Source: Pseudeuparius sepicola
Taxonomy: Eukaryota; Arthropoda; Insecta; Coleoptera; Anthribidae
DNA length: 64,000 nucleotides
Assembly: GCA_963920635.1 (NCBI GenBank)
Contig: OY987299.1
Span: 66,694,692-66,758,691, forward strand
Direction of reading: 5' to 3'
The position numbers and the translations under genes were made by a program. This document shows, piece by piece, positions 21,032 through 31,872 of this stretch (position 1 is its first letter; each line of letters opens with the position of its first letter). A model generated the notes under the pieces. The model worked only from the letters and a program-made list of their open reading frames with translations, was not told the origin of the DNA and made no database searches.

Positions 21032-22656
21032 ATTATTTATCTATGTATTGTTTTCTGTTACCTCTAATATAAATTTTAAATAAATGTTACACTATACACG
21101 TTATTATTGTTATTATTATCATTATCAATTTAAATGTGCGTTCTAGAATAAAACTGTATATATTAAAAACAACTAGGTACAGTCCTTTTGAAATTCATTG
21201 ACCATGGATATGGATGTGGATGTTTTATTCAATATTGTTATACCTTTTTACACCTCAAAAGAAATATGCTTGAGTTCACATAATGAATGTTCAACTTTTT
21301 ATGACTCATGTGGAATTTACCACATGAGTCATAAAAAGAACTTCAGTGCCGAGGTATGTACATATTAGGTATATATGTTTTTTAAATCGGAAAAAAAGTT
21401 TTATTAGGCAAGAAAATAATCATACGGGATCATCCGTCCATGAACCAACTGCGCGCGGCGTTGCTTGACTTTGACGATCGCTCTACTTAGGACAAGTATG
21501 ACAAGACACGGCGCCTTCGAACAGAAAAACCAAACCGCTGCTTGATGTGCAGCCTCCATAACAAATCTATTGATATTCAAACCTACTAAAATATTTATAC
21601 TGAAAGATTGCCGTGCTATAGTTAACAATTTCGCAATGTGTACGAAAAGTTAAATGGGCCTTTATTGGCCGGGTTTTTAATATTTGGTCACTTTTGACGG
21701 GCGATGGCTCCGCGTCTGACATTTGATGTTTACATCTCGCCAAGGCCTACTTATTGAAAAAAACGTACAATAATGGCGGGCTATTTCAGTGCCGATTTCT
21801 GAGCTCTTAAAGACTATTTTGGGACACTTCACTGACGATTTCAAGAAAACATCTTTAACTTGTGCATAAAAAATAATTATAAAAAATCGGGATACTGTAC
21901 CGGAAAAATTGCTAATTTTAGTTTAAATTTTGGTGGACTCGCCCCTTTGAAATGTCACCTGATTTTTTATTGCCAATAAGTGTTAAGCTACAAAATTCTG
22001 ACAGTTACTGTCAGTGTTGTAAATACCAGAACATAAAAACTAAGCTTAAAAGAATTGAAGTTTACCACTGCAGCGTATTAAAACTTCCAAAACGTTGGCC
22101 TGAAAAATTTTTCTGGGTGGACTTCCCCCCTTTTCTCCCGTTCTTTTCATATAAGACCGCAATTCACTGTTTAACTTCAATAGTTAAACTACCGGTCCCC
22201 AACTCGGCTCAACCACGGAAACTTTCCGTGGGCCCCGGCTCAACTCCACACTTCAAAGCTAAGATTTCTTCGAAAAGCCATTCGTCTCACCTCAGGCCAA
22301 ATATCTTTTTCAAATTAGGACTCGCTTTATATCCCTCAATTGAAGATATATTATTTAGTAGTCGCACCCCCCCCCCCCAAGACGGAGATTCCGACAAGTT
22401 TGACCTGGGTTTTCTATTCAGGTCTGCTGTCAGAAATGTATTTCCTCTCCTCCAGGAAAAAAAGGAAGCCCCATATAACGTCACAGTACCCGAGTGCGGT
22501 CACCCGACAAGCAAATAATATGTACGCCCACACACCGGTTAACCGGGCAATTAAACAATACGGAGAATAAATAAAAAAGGCAGAAGTACAATCGTTGACT
22601 GAAGGTTTATCACCCAACGGTACAATCCTCCTACAGGTTTAAAAGTACAAACTTAC
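21032..22656. other. Intron or intergenic DNA, no gene recognised
   Basis: AT-rich. It probably lies in the intron downstream of the RhoGEF exon. A 188-residue frame at 21952-22518 has no recognisable domain and contains a run of C residues at 22368-22378. Confidence 0.45.
21295..21338. promoter_or_regulatory. Perfect 19-bp hairpin with two TGACTCA sites
   Basis: Arms CTTTTTATGACTCATGTGG (21295-21313) and its exact complement (21320-21338) flank a 6-base loop. Each arm has TGACTCA, the AP-1 binding consensus. Whether it is regulatory or a tiny foldback insert is unknown. Confidence 0.5.
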
Positions 22657-22855
22657 CGCAATCTCTAGAAAGACACTAACGGACCTCTGAATGTCTCCCC
22701 GATCTGGATGATAGTGTTCAATATATCTCTCTAGCTCTTGGAGTAAGCCAGAATATTTGCCTAACCGTCGAAAGGGTTTGCTTAGCATCGTTGTCAAAAC
22801 TAGGATTCCAGGACTTGCCGCACCACCAGATTCCATATAGTTTCCTAGTTCTTCT
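22657..22855 (-). CDS. Exon of a beta-PIX/ARHGEF7-type RhoGEF (DH domain)
   Basis: On minus the exon encodes 66 codons from EELGNYMESGGAASPGILVL through LSKPFRRLGKYSGLLQELER to YHPDRGDIQRSV. This is the C-terminal half of the Dbl-homology domain of PAK-interacting exchange factor (beta-PIX, RtGEF in Drosophila), which activates Rac and Cdc42 at focal contacts and synapses. Splice signals are good: acceptor TTTTTATAG before 22855 and donor GTAAGT from 22656. The exon is 199 bp, beginning with one base that completes a split codon and ending in phase 0. No stop codon. I did not find the neighbouring exons, so the introns are longer than the clear region here, or this is an isolated copy. Confidence 0.85.
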
Positions 22856-23858
22856 CTATAAAAAGAATAAAAAATCACGGGTGATAGAAATATTACCAAA
22901 ACACAAAATCTCAATAATAAAAAAAAATATATTTTTAAAAGGAAAGCCCTAAAAGCCATAAAGTGAGAAAATTTAAGTACCGACCTCGGAGCGCTAGTTG
23001 TCGCCGCGCTGAAACCGCTGCTGGCTTATAAACGCCAACGCACCATACTCAATTTATTAATAGAATGCTTTTTCCTACGAACCAAGTTTCAAGCTCCTAA
23101 ATTGATCAGGTCTAATTCCTCTATTATTAAAAAAAAAACAAATTTAAAACTTTTGAGAAATAAAATTGTGACCAATTTCAAACCGAAACATTGCCATAAA
23201 ATTTGCATTTTTTATAATCCGATTTTGATCTAATTATTTTTAACGATAGGACATCAAAAACTGTACTTTAGGGCAAAACGTCACATTTTATTTTAAAAAA
23301 CCAAAGCCTACTGCGATATATTTTTTGAGTCAAAATTTGACAAACCATATATTAAAATATCTCTTTAACTAGACATCGGAAATGGAATTTTTCAAATTTA
23401 GTTAACCAGGGGCACATTAAGCCACTTTGCATATTCACAGATTATGTCAGATATTTAAACTTGACTTTCTGCGCCACATTTAAATCAAAATGAAAGAGAA
23501 TTCTTCGTTATGATGACATATATTTAATATGTACATCACAGAAAATGTAAAGGAGACTGATATTAAAACAAAATAATGCCAATATATTAGGCAAATATAT
23601 AATTGTCTGAGTACGGCTCTGTTGTCACCTGTCATTCTAGGGGCCTTCAGAAATTCTAGAGATATGCAACATAAATCTAGTGTGTTAAAGACAGATTTTA
23701 GTATAGACATATTTTTATAAAAATTGTGACTAGGCCACTGGATTGGGCATCCCTTAAAACGAATTTGTACCAAATTTTGTTAAAAATATCGAACAAAAAT
23801 TCTAAGATAAATGAAAATCACGATTTAGCTACCTATTTTACCTGCCTATCAACTTGTA
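22856..23858. other. Intron or intergenic DNA
   Basis: AT-rich sequence upstream of the RhoGEF exon on minus. The 97-residue frame at 23480-23773 is not recognisable. Confidence 0.45.
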
Positions 23859-24287
23859 AAGTACGTTTCACGAATTATGGCGTACACGTCAACAATTTTT
23901 GTATCAATCAGAGACACAAGACCTATTCTTATACGCCCAGAACTGATTTACTGCATACACCCTTTTGTCTTTGATTAGTCGACATACGTTCGGCTGATTT
24001 CAATCCGTCCGTGCATGTGTCAGACAAAGACGACAATAGGTCGTATAGCGTAGAGTTCATAACCGCCGACGCGTGAAGGAGAAAAGTCACTGTCACAGCA
24101 TAATTTAGAAATTCTGTCATTTTGTGCGTAATTTTACGAATTTTCTTTGATTTCAAGTTTGACTCTTAGTTTTTACTGGTTCTTGTTGTGGATTATTTTG
24201 CTATAAGTTTTGTAATAATAGTTCGGTTTGGTAATATCTGTTACTGCGTTACGGGTTTGTGAATAAGCATTTCCTAATAATCTTAAG

Positions 24288-26143
24288 ATGCCTGGCCACA
24301 GACTTAATTTGGAAGCCAGAGAAATTGTAGCGAAGTTATTAAATTATTTCAAAGATGAAAAACGCAACGGAGGACCACTTTTACCAGTTCACGCAGTCCA
24401 AGAGGTAAATTGCAAACATTATGGCAGTAGATAGTGATTACGGAATCAAATATTTTTCAGCGTGTTTCTCAAGCTTTGGGCATTAGTTTAGGCACTGTTT
24501 CACGCATTTCCCACGAAGTGCAGAGAGCAGATGGTCAAGATGGTCCCCAGGAAAATCCAACTACTTCTGCCGCGAAATATGGACCTCGACAAAACCACGG
24601 ACTTGCCAGAGGAAACGAAAATGGAAGTCAGAAATGTTATTTATAATATGTATTCAGAAAGTAAGTTTGCATTCAAGTTGAATTCGGTGTGTGTGTAGTT
24701 AAATGTTAAATTTTCTGTCACGTTTCCACATTGCTATAACTAGATAGTCAGACTATCACTTATCACTTTACAATTTCAAGGCGCGGTAAAATGTATAATT
24801 ATAATATGTAATATAAAAGTAAAACCACACACACATACCTAATATTATAACTTCTCTAAAAAGGTGATGGTAAAACGCATTATTTTACAATTTAAATTTG
24901 GGTGAATTCATCGGGGTGGTATATCTGATTGCGTTTTACAAGTAGAATCCTTGTTTATATAAATAAGGGTAGAATGTGTTAATGCAAGGAAAATATCAGA
25001 AAAAATATTCTAAAATGCAAAAGATATTTAGGAGTTTTGTATCTGGGTTAATGTTTTAGACACCAACTTTTAAATTAACAAATTACCTTTTTTTCATTCT
25101 TGCAAATATCAAAATTTGATTACAATGTATTTGTTTTAGGGTTAAGGGTAGCTGGAGTGGGTTAGAGTTAAACATATATATTTTTTAAATTTTTAATTCA
25201 TTTATTATTTATAGAAAAGCACCTAACTCTGAAGACTTTGAGGGAGGAATTGGCTATTAAAGTACCGCTTGATATTAGTATAAGTCATCCTTGGGTCGTT
25301 TATTACCACAGATTGGTTTTAAATATAAAAAGGACGACAACCGCAGGGCGTTAATGGAAAAGGGTCAGATCGTCTTGAGAAGAGCAGAGTTACTGCGGAA
25401 ATATAAAAATAATCAAAACTCTGAGTTGAAGCGGCAAGTTGTTTTCCTTGACGAAACTTGGATATTTGCAAGAGGAAACCAAAAACGATCTTGGCAGGAT
25501 GAATCCATAAAGAGCGTTCGAAGACCTGAGGGATACCAAGGAAAGCGCTTTATAATTTTGCATGCTGGTCATAATAAAGGATTTGTGGACAACGCTTCCC
25601 TTCAAAAGATAGAACCAACAGAAACAACTACTCCGAGGGCTAATACCCCTACCGGCATTGAACTACACCATTGATTCTCGATTTTCGTTGGGAATAAACA
25701 TTGCATAGATCAAAGTTTTCTCCTTTACCAACGTAACGTCAAAGATACTGCTATCTTTGTTGGGACATGTCCTGACATGCTGCAGGCACAAGGATCCCAG
25801 CCAGCCCATTACCGGTAATGGGCTGGCTGGCTGGGAGTAGTTGTTTCTGTTGGTTCTATCTTTTGAATCCATCTGCACTCCGGATTTTGCCTACGTCCAT
25901 CTGATGATTCCCAAAGAGGATAAAACCGGTAATGGGCTGGCTGGGATCATTGTGCCTGCAGCATGTCAGGACATGTCCCAACAAAGATAGCAGTATCTTT
26001 GACGTTACGTTGGTAAAGGAGAAAACTTTGATCTATGCAACGCTTCCCTTGTTTATTCCACTCGGTCAAAACTAGCTGACTACCACGGAGACATGAATGG
26101 CGACATTTTTCTAAAATGGGTTAAGGAAAAACTTGTTCGCTAG
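24288..26143 (+). pseudogene. DDE transposase, three exons, broken
   Basis: Exon 1 (24288-24404) starts at ATG with MPGHRLNLEAREIVAKLLNY and ends at a GTAAAT donor. Exon 2 (24461-24660) follows TTTTTCAG and carries a helix-turn-helix RVSQALGISLGTVSRISHEV, ending at GTAAGT. Exon 3 starts at 25215 after TTTATAG and carries IGFKYKKDDNRR, VVFLDETWIF (first catalytic Asp) and FIILHAGHNKGFVDNASL. Phases of exons 1 and 2 join cleanly. There are frameshifts in exon 2 and near 25288. After a 435-bp insert the frame resumes with YHGDMNGDIFLKWVKEKLV and stops at 26141. The second and third catalytic acids are missing. The family is a DDE transposase type I have seen mainly in hemipteran genomes. Confidence 0.75.
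25603..26037. mobile_element. 435-bp inverted-duplication insert with 13-bp target duplication
   Basis: Flanked by CAACGCTTCCCTT at 25590-25602 and 26038-26050. Inside, segment A (25603-25634) has its inverted copy at 25834-25865, and segment B (25702-25816) has its inverted copy at 25925-26039; the two pairs interleave (A, B, A', B'). The unpaired parts differ. No known TE family has this layout; template-switching during insertion would explain it. Confidence 0.8.
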
Positions 26144-27420
26144 TCACTTCTTTTTCCACAACGTAAATTTTTACAGGAATTCACCGAATCCAACACAGAG
26201 TGAGAAGAATGATAAATTCAGGCGTATAAAAATACGCCTGCCGCTTTTTAGTCTTATTGTTAAAAAAATATACCTAGTTTAAAAATAAACTAAACAAACA
26301 CAGCTTAATAGCAAACCCAACTAATAAGTAAAAAATAATAATAGCAAACCGAATTTTATTTTAAAAAAGAAGCGTGGGCTGCATGACATTAATTGTTATA
26401 AATATTTCATTAGTAGCTATTGATAAAAGTAGAGTTATTAAAAAAATATAGTAAAAAGCACCCATGCTCTTTTTTACAATAAAATTTGGTTTGCTATAAT
26501 CATTTTTTACTTTTTAGTTCGGTTTGCTATTAAAGCGTGACTTTTTTAGTTTTTTAAACTATATTTTTAAATTTATTTTTGGTTTGATGTTTCTGTTATT
26601 AATATACCTATGTACTTTATCTGTGTTCATAGTATTTATTTCAAAATTTGTTTATTTACCCTAATATGTTTATATTCTTTGTGTTTAATAAGTTCTTAAA
26701 AGATGTGGTCAAAATTTTGATTTTGGATTCAGTTGTATCTACTTATCTTTTGTCTTTATAACATCCTTTTAGTTAGCTACGTACATACATTAGTTAGCAA
26801 CATTGCTATAACTGGATAGTCAGACTATCACTTTACAATTTCAAGGCATGGTAAAATGTATATAATATATAAAAATAAAACCACGGACCTAATATTACAG
26901 CATCTCTAAATAGGTCTGTGAGGGTAAAACTCATTATTTTACAATTAAAATTTGGGTGAATTTACCGGCTAAAACGCATTATGTTACAATTAAAATATGG
27001 GTGAAGTCACCGGGGTGAAAGGACTGGTATATCTGGTTGCCTGTACAAGTATAAATTTTCCCCATTTAAATCTACGGCACTGGAGGATGCAGCCTCGATT
27101 TGATTGATTCAGTGACGTAAATTGATGACGTGTACGCCATAATTCGTGAATCGTACTTTATATAGCAATCAAAGTTTTAGGGGCGTGACGTCACGACCCT
27201 ATAAAATTGTACACGATTGTTATTGTGGGTTGCCTGCCGATGTTGATACTTTCGATAACATATATTCGATAACTGGAGACTTCAGAAGTCAGTCAGTGTA
27301 TGTCAATAAATATTGAAAATAAGAGAATTATGTTTCTAAAAACAGTACTAATATAGTTTCCCGATCTTCAATGTAACTTTATACAAACTTTCCCAATTTA
27401 AAGTTTATATTAACAAAATC
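26144..27420. other. Non-coding part of the transposon and flank
   Basis: AT-rich. Holds the repeat block at 26800-27060 similar to 24720-24960, the right inverted end at about 27125-27158, and the left arm of an outer inverted repeat at 27340-27420. No gene seen. Confidence 0.5.
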
Positions 27421-27534
27421 ATAAACAAACAAACAAACAAACAAAGCATTTATTTCCAACAGGTAGAGACACCCAATTACAGGAAACAATAATACACAAA
27501 TATATGAATAATGATAACAAAGAAAAATCTAACT

Positions 27535-30372
27535 TTATCTTAGTAATTCCCTCTCGATGCATTGAACTATCGTATGTATGGAGTCAACATGTATGTCGCA
27601 CGTATGACACATATCATAAATATTACACATCTGGAACGTAGGACATTGGAACATTATGTTTGATCTAGTACAGATATTATAAAACATTGAACTTTGTCTA
27701 GCACTTAACCGAGGAACCAAAAAATTAATTCTAGACAAAATAAAAGGACAGTCAATATTACCGTTTAACAGATTAAATATGAATTTAACAAAAAGTATCT
27801 TCCTTCTATTATCTAATGAAATCTCACCACATTTATGCAAAAGCACATCATGACTGGATCCCCTGGGAGGGTAAACACCTTCATTTCGAAATATAACATA
27901 TTTTAAGTATCTCCTCTGTAGAGATTCAATATTAATGGCATGGCAGTTGTATATAGGGTTCCAAATAATGGCACCAAAATCCAATTTGGAGCGACCAAAC
28001 GTGTAATAGAGCAGCTTGATCGCATTTAAATCTTCGAAGTTGTTACTGTTCCGTATAATAAAACCAAGAATTTTGGAAGCGCTAGCCACGAGCTTCTCGA
28101 CATGATAAACAAAAGTAAATTTACTATCAAAATAAATGCCCAGATCACTGATACAGTTTACTCTGTTCAGAGGAGTACCATCTATGGTGTAATTAAAAAC
28201 TATAGGATCGGATATCCTACAGTAACTCATAATATTGCATTTATCAACGTTAAGGTTCAACTTATTTTGTTTACACCAGTTTACAATTATATCGATGTTA
28301 TTTTGCAGGATGATACAGTCAGTGGCAGATGCAATATCCAGAAATACTTTAACATCATCAGCATATACTAATCTGTCACAGGTCAACTGTCCCAGATCAT
28401 CGATAAATATTAAAAACAAAAGTGGCCCAAGATTTGAACCTTGTGGCACACCGGATGATGGGACAAACATTGCCGATTTGAACCCTTCGTATTTAACAAA
28501 CTGTTGACGTTTAATTAAATACGACTCCAATAGATTCAGCAGACGGGCTGTTCCACCAAACTGACGTATTTTAAACAGCAGTATGTAATGGTCAATCTGA
28601 TCAAACGCTTTCCTGAAATCGGTATATACCACGTCAGTCTGGCCTCGTCTATCTAAGGATTCACATATATGTTCAGAGAAGGAGCACAAGTTAGTCATGC
28701 AAGATCTCTTATCTATAAAATCGTGTTGCTCAGTAGATACAAGGTTTCTGATGCTGTAAAAAATTACTTTATGTATAACAACTTCAAATAGTTTAGAAAA
28801 ATTGCAGAGAATCGAGACCGGACGGTAATTGGAAAACAATTTAGGATTTCCCTTCTTTAATACTGGACAAACTCGAGCAACCTTCCATTTCTCGGGAAAC
28901 GTGCCAGTTTCTAAGGCAAGATTGAATATGAACGCTAGCGGCTCAGCAAGCACGTGTATACAGTCCTTAACCAAAAAGCTCGGAACAGCATCTATGCCGG
29001 CAGTAAATTTGTTTTTAAGTTTTCTGCTTGCTTCAATCACATCTTGAGCGCTAATCCGTCCAATATCTAATTTAACTGACACATTGACGACTTGGTCATC
29101 GGCTGGAAACCTAACGGACGGTTTGTAAACTTTATTAAAATAAGAACCAAATTCTTCCACGATATCTTGAGCATTAGTGTAACAATTATTACCATCAGAC
29201 ATAGAGCACGGGATTCTTGAATTACCTCTCTTTTCTCTAACAAATGACCAAAACTGAGCTGGATCAGCGTTAATGTGTTGCTCAGAGTTCCGTATATGTG
29301 TTTTATATGCAATACTAATACGAGCCGTAATTGACCGTCTCAAATCTTCAACTCTCTGCTTATAGAAGTAGGTTTTATATTATTTGTACATTCTGAGAGC
29401 CTTTTCCTTAAGGTAGATGTTTGAGATAATTTCTTCGGTAAACCAGTAGGGAAAGCGACGGCGTCTTTTTGTTTTTGTAGGCACACAAGCACTAAGGATA
29501 TTATTCAGCATCTCATAGAATGAATCACAACACAAGTTAACATTCTCATGAACGTGTGACCAATCCGCGTTGGCCAATAAATCGTATAATAAAACATAGT
29601 TAGCTTTACGAAAATTAAAAACTTTAGTATGGGTGACACGAATTGGGAAGTTATTTATATGGCGAACAGCAGTATTGAACTCCACCATTAAACAAGGATG
29701 ATATAGATCTTCTGGGACTATAGGAACTGAATTCTTAGTTACTTTACAATCAATATTAGAGAAAACTAAATCCAACAAACGATTATTACAGTTTAGGACA
29801 CCATTAAATTGCAACAGATTACACATTTCCGCGAATTGTTTAATTAAATTACATTAAGAATCGGAAAAGTTATTATTAAAGAATTCGGGCACATTAAAAT
29901 CTCCCAAAACTATAATCTTACTGCTATCAAGTACAAAATCAAGGGACATAAAAATATCAATGAAACCTTCAAGGTCATTCAAAGACACAGAGGGTGGAAT
30001 ATAAACTACAACTATATAACAAACAAATGAGTTTACAATCAATTTGCAGCCGACAACGTCAATAAGAGGAACTTCACTTCTCAAAACCGAAAAATCAAGT
30101 GATTGGCCCATAAATTCACGCTTAACAGCCAAAAGAACGCCGCTGCCCTTCGATGTACCAGTTAAAACAAGATCCCTGTCACAACGATAAACATTAAACG
30201 AATCAGTAAATAATTCAGAGTTGAGCACGGAATCCTGTAACCACGTTTCTGAGGCTGCAATGATGTCATAGTCTTCGGAAGCAACAGCATTCAGAAAATT
30301 GTGTGTCTTGGAGTTTAGGCCTATGACATTCTGGTAACAGCAAACAATTGATCCTGACTCGTAATTGGACGT
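27535..30372 (-). pseudogene. LINE ORF2: endonuclease and reverse transcriptase
   Basis: The endonuclease (about 30372-29854) has CYQNVIGLNSKTHNF, DIIAASETWL and VLGDFNVPEF, the AP-endonuclease fold that nicks target DNA. A middle piece at 29380-29826 continues to the linker. The 602-residue frame at 27535-29343 is the reverse transcriptase: NYRPVSILCNFSKLFE, VVYTDFRKAFDQIDH (motif A), SGVPQGSNLGPLLFLIFIDD, LVYADDVKVFLD (catalytic ADD) and a GIYFDSKFTF thumb motif. Catalytic aspartates are intact but the three pieces lie in different frames, so the full protein is not made. Confidence 0.9.
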
Positions 30373-30377
30373 CCCAT

Positions 30378-31032
30378 CTAGTTTAAAGCGACCACAGTAG
30401 GTAGTCCCTTAACGTACCTAATACCTAAATTAGGCTCTCCGTTTTTTAGGCGCTCATCAAGTTCCTTCTTCGCATCCCGATAATATTGTTGTTGTCTAGG
30501 AGTCCTATCAGAGGACAGGAATATGTGCCGAAATTGACTTGAGTTCTTTAAAACCTTGGATTTGGATAACACCTCCTTGACATGAACTACATCTTCCAAA
30601 GTAAGTTTAAGCAAGCGAGGTCGATTATTAGAAGGAATGAATTATTTACCCAGACGATGTAAGGAGATACTGTCAGTCTGGATTTGTGGAGCAACTAGTG
30701 ATAAGATGTTTTTTACTTGTGCTTTTTCTTCAGCTATTCTCGTATCTTTTGACATTGAGGAGTCCTGTTCCTGGAGGCCAACAATTATTATATATTTTTT
30801 TACGAATAGTGCGTTCTTCTAACTCATGTATAATATCTTAGAATGACTCATCTGATATTGAGTTCGATACATTAGCAGAACTAATTTGACTTTTCATTTC
30901 TTTAATTTCAACCTGTAGCAAAATTAGAGCAGACTTCAGAGATTTAAAGTCGCCAGCGATCTTATCGCAACCTGAACAGTCCCACGAAAAGGATTTCTTA
31001 GAGTTTATTGTTCCAACTTCCGAAGTTGTCAC
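30378..31032 (-). pseudogene. LINE ORF1 remnant (PHD-type finger, coiled coil)
   Basis: The 30838-31032 piece reads FSWDCSGCDKIAGDFKSLK followed by a heptad-like helix, as in insect LINE ORF1 proteins whose PHD-like finger ends in WxCxxC. The 30378-30614 piece reads FRHIFLSSDRTPRQQQYY and LGIRYVKGLPTVV, the conserved C-terminal block of the same ORF1 type. The N-terminal half of the finger is missing by 5' truncation. Role by family: RNA binding. Confidence 0.75.
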
Positions 31033-31100
31033 TCCAACACAGTAGTGACAACTGTAATAACTGTAATAACACAGGAGTGATAACTGTAATAACTGTAATA

Positions 31101-31562
31101 TAACTCGACGTTTCGCTCCTGATTTTGAGCTTTTTCAAGAGTAAAGCCTATAAAAAAATTTTAATATTAAATACTAATTAAATTTTATACAAATAGAAAA
31201 AATCTATGAAATAAATAAATTAGAAAATTTCCTACCTTAACATGACCTCAAATATTTTTAAAAAGATGAATTAGCCAAAATGTTCTTACAATTATGTCTA
31301 ACTAAAACTATAATTATTTATAACTATAACTATAATTATTTATAACTATAACTATAATTATTTATAACTATAACAAAGAACATTTTGGCTAATTCATCTT
31401 TTTAAAAATATTTGAGGTCATGTTAAGGTAGGCAGTTTTCTAATTTATTTATTTCATAGATTTTTTCTATTTGTATAAAATTTAATTAGTATTTAGTATT
31501 AAAAAATTTTTATAGGCTTTACTCTTGAAAAAGCTCCAAATCAGGAGCAAAACGTCGAGTTA
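31101..31562. mobile_element. Foldback MITE with TA ends and tandem-repeat loop
   Basis: Arms of about 185 bp, TAACTCGACGTTTCGCTCCTG at the left (first 20 bases TAACTCGACGTTTCGCTCCT) and the complement ending CGTCGAGTTA at 31562. The loop at 31300-31372 holds three copies of ACTATAATTATTTATAACT. TA at the outer ends fits Tc1/mariner-mobilised MITEs. Confidence 0.85.
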
Positions 31563-31872
31563 TGTTACATGATTTTGTTAATATAAACTTTACAAAATAT
31601 GGTCTTATTTTTGGGAAAGTTTGTATAAATCTAAAAACAGTAGTTGTTGTAATTAAACACCAATTTTTGAACACATTAGGATCAAAAATAAAACTAAAGC
31701 ATTAAGGTTTTTTGAAATAACTTTGAGTTAACCGGAAAAATGACTTATGTTGATTGTCCACAAATTTTAAAGTGTCAAGAAAAATACAATATTTCAGAAG
31801 TCAATCAGCGTATGTCACGGCCCTCGCAAAATAAACTGAACTGCTTTTCCAATACAATCATTTGTTCTAACT
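31563..31872. other. Spacer without a gene
   Basis: Contains the right arm of the outer inverted repeat and TCAGAAGTCAATCAGCGTATG (near 31795), a direct copy of a motif at 27287. Nothing coding. Confidence 0.5.

Larger units (their letters stand above)
23859..27158 (+). mobile_element. Tc1/mariner-superfamily transposon with intron-containing transposase
   Basis: Inverted ends of about 35 bp: AAGTACGTTTCACGAATTATGG at the left tip (22 bp shown by its first and last bases AAGTACG and TTATGG) and the complement ending CGTACTT at 27158, each bordered by TA. Both contain GCGTACACGTCA. Inside are a three-exon transposase and two related non-coding blocks (24720-24960 and 26800-27060) that share CATTGCTATAACT and GGGTGAA motifs. 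A 435-bp insert interrupts exon 3. Confidence 0.75.
27421..31040 (-). mobile_element. Non-LTR retrotransposon (CR1/Jockey-type LINE)
   Basis: On minus: an ORF1 remnant, then an endonuclease/reverse transcriptase ORF2, a short 3' UTR and a 3' tail of TTTG repeats (27423-27445 on plus reads ACAAACAAAC). It is 5' truncated in ORF1 near 31035, as is usual for LINEs. ORF2 has frame breaks near 29360 and 29840. No clear target duplication was found. Confidence 0.85.
27340..31650. repeat. Outer inverted repeat split by the LINE and a MITE
   Basis: AAGTTTATATTAACAAAATC at 27401-27420 is the complement of GATTTTGTTAATATAAACTT at 31571-31590, and the match continues outward with gaps (TATACAAACTTTCCC, CTAAAAACAGTA). 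The LINE plus the MITE at 31101 lie exactly between the arms. It reads as a palindromic element into which later insertions went. Confidence 0.7.

Noticed and set aside
21952..22518. 188-residue open frame
   Set aside because: No domain, no conserved motif, contains a C homopolymer and has competing frames; likely chance.
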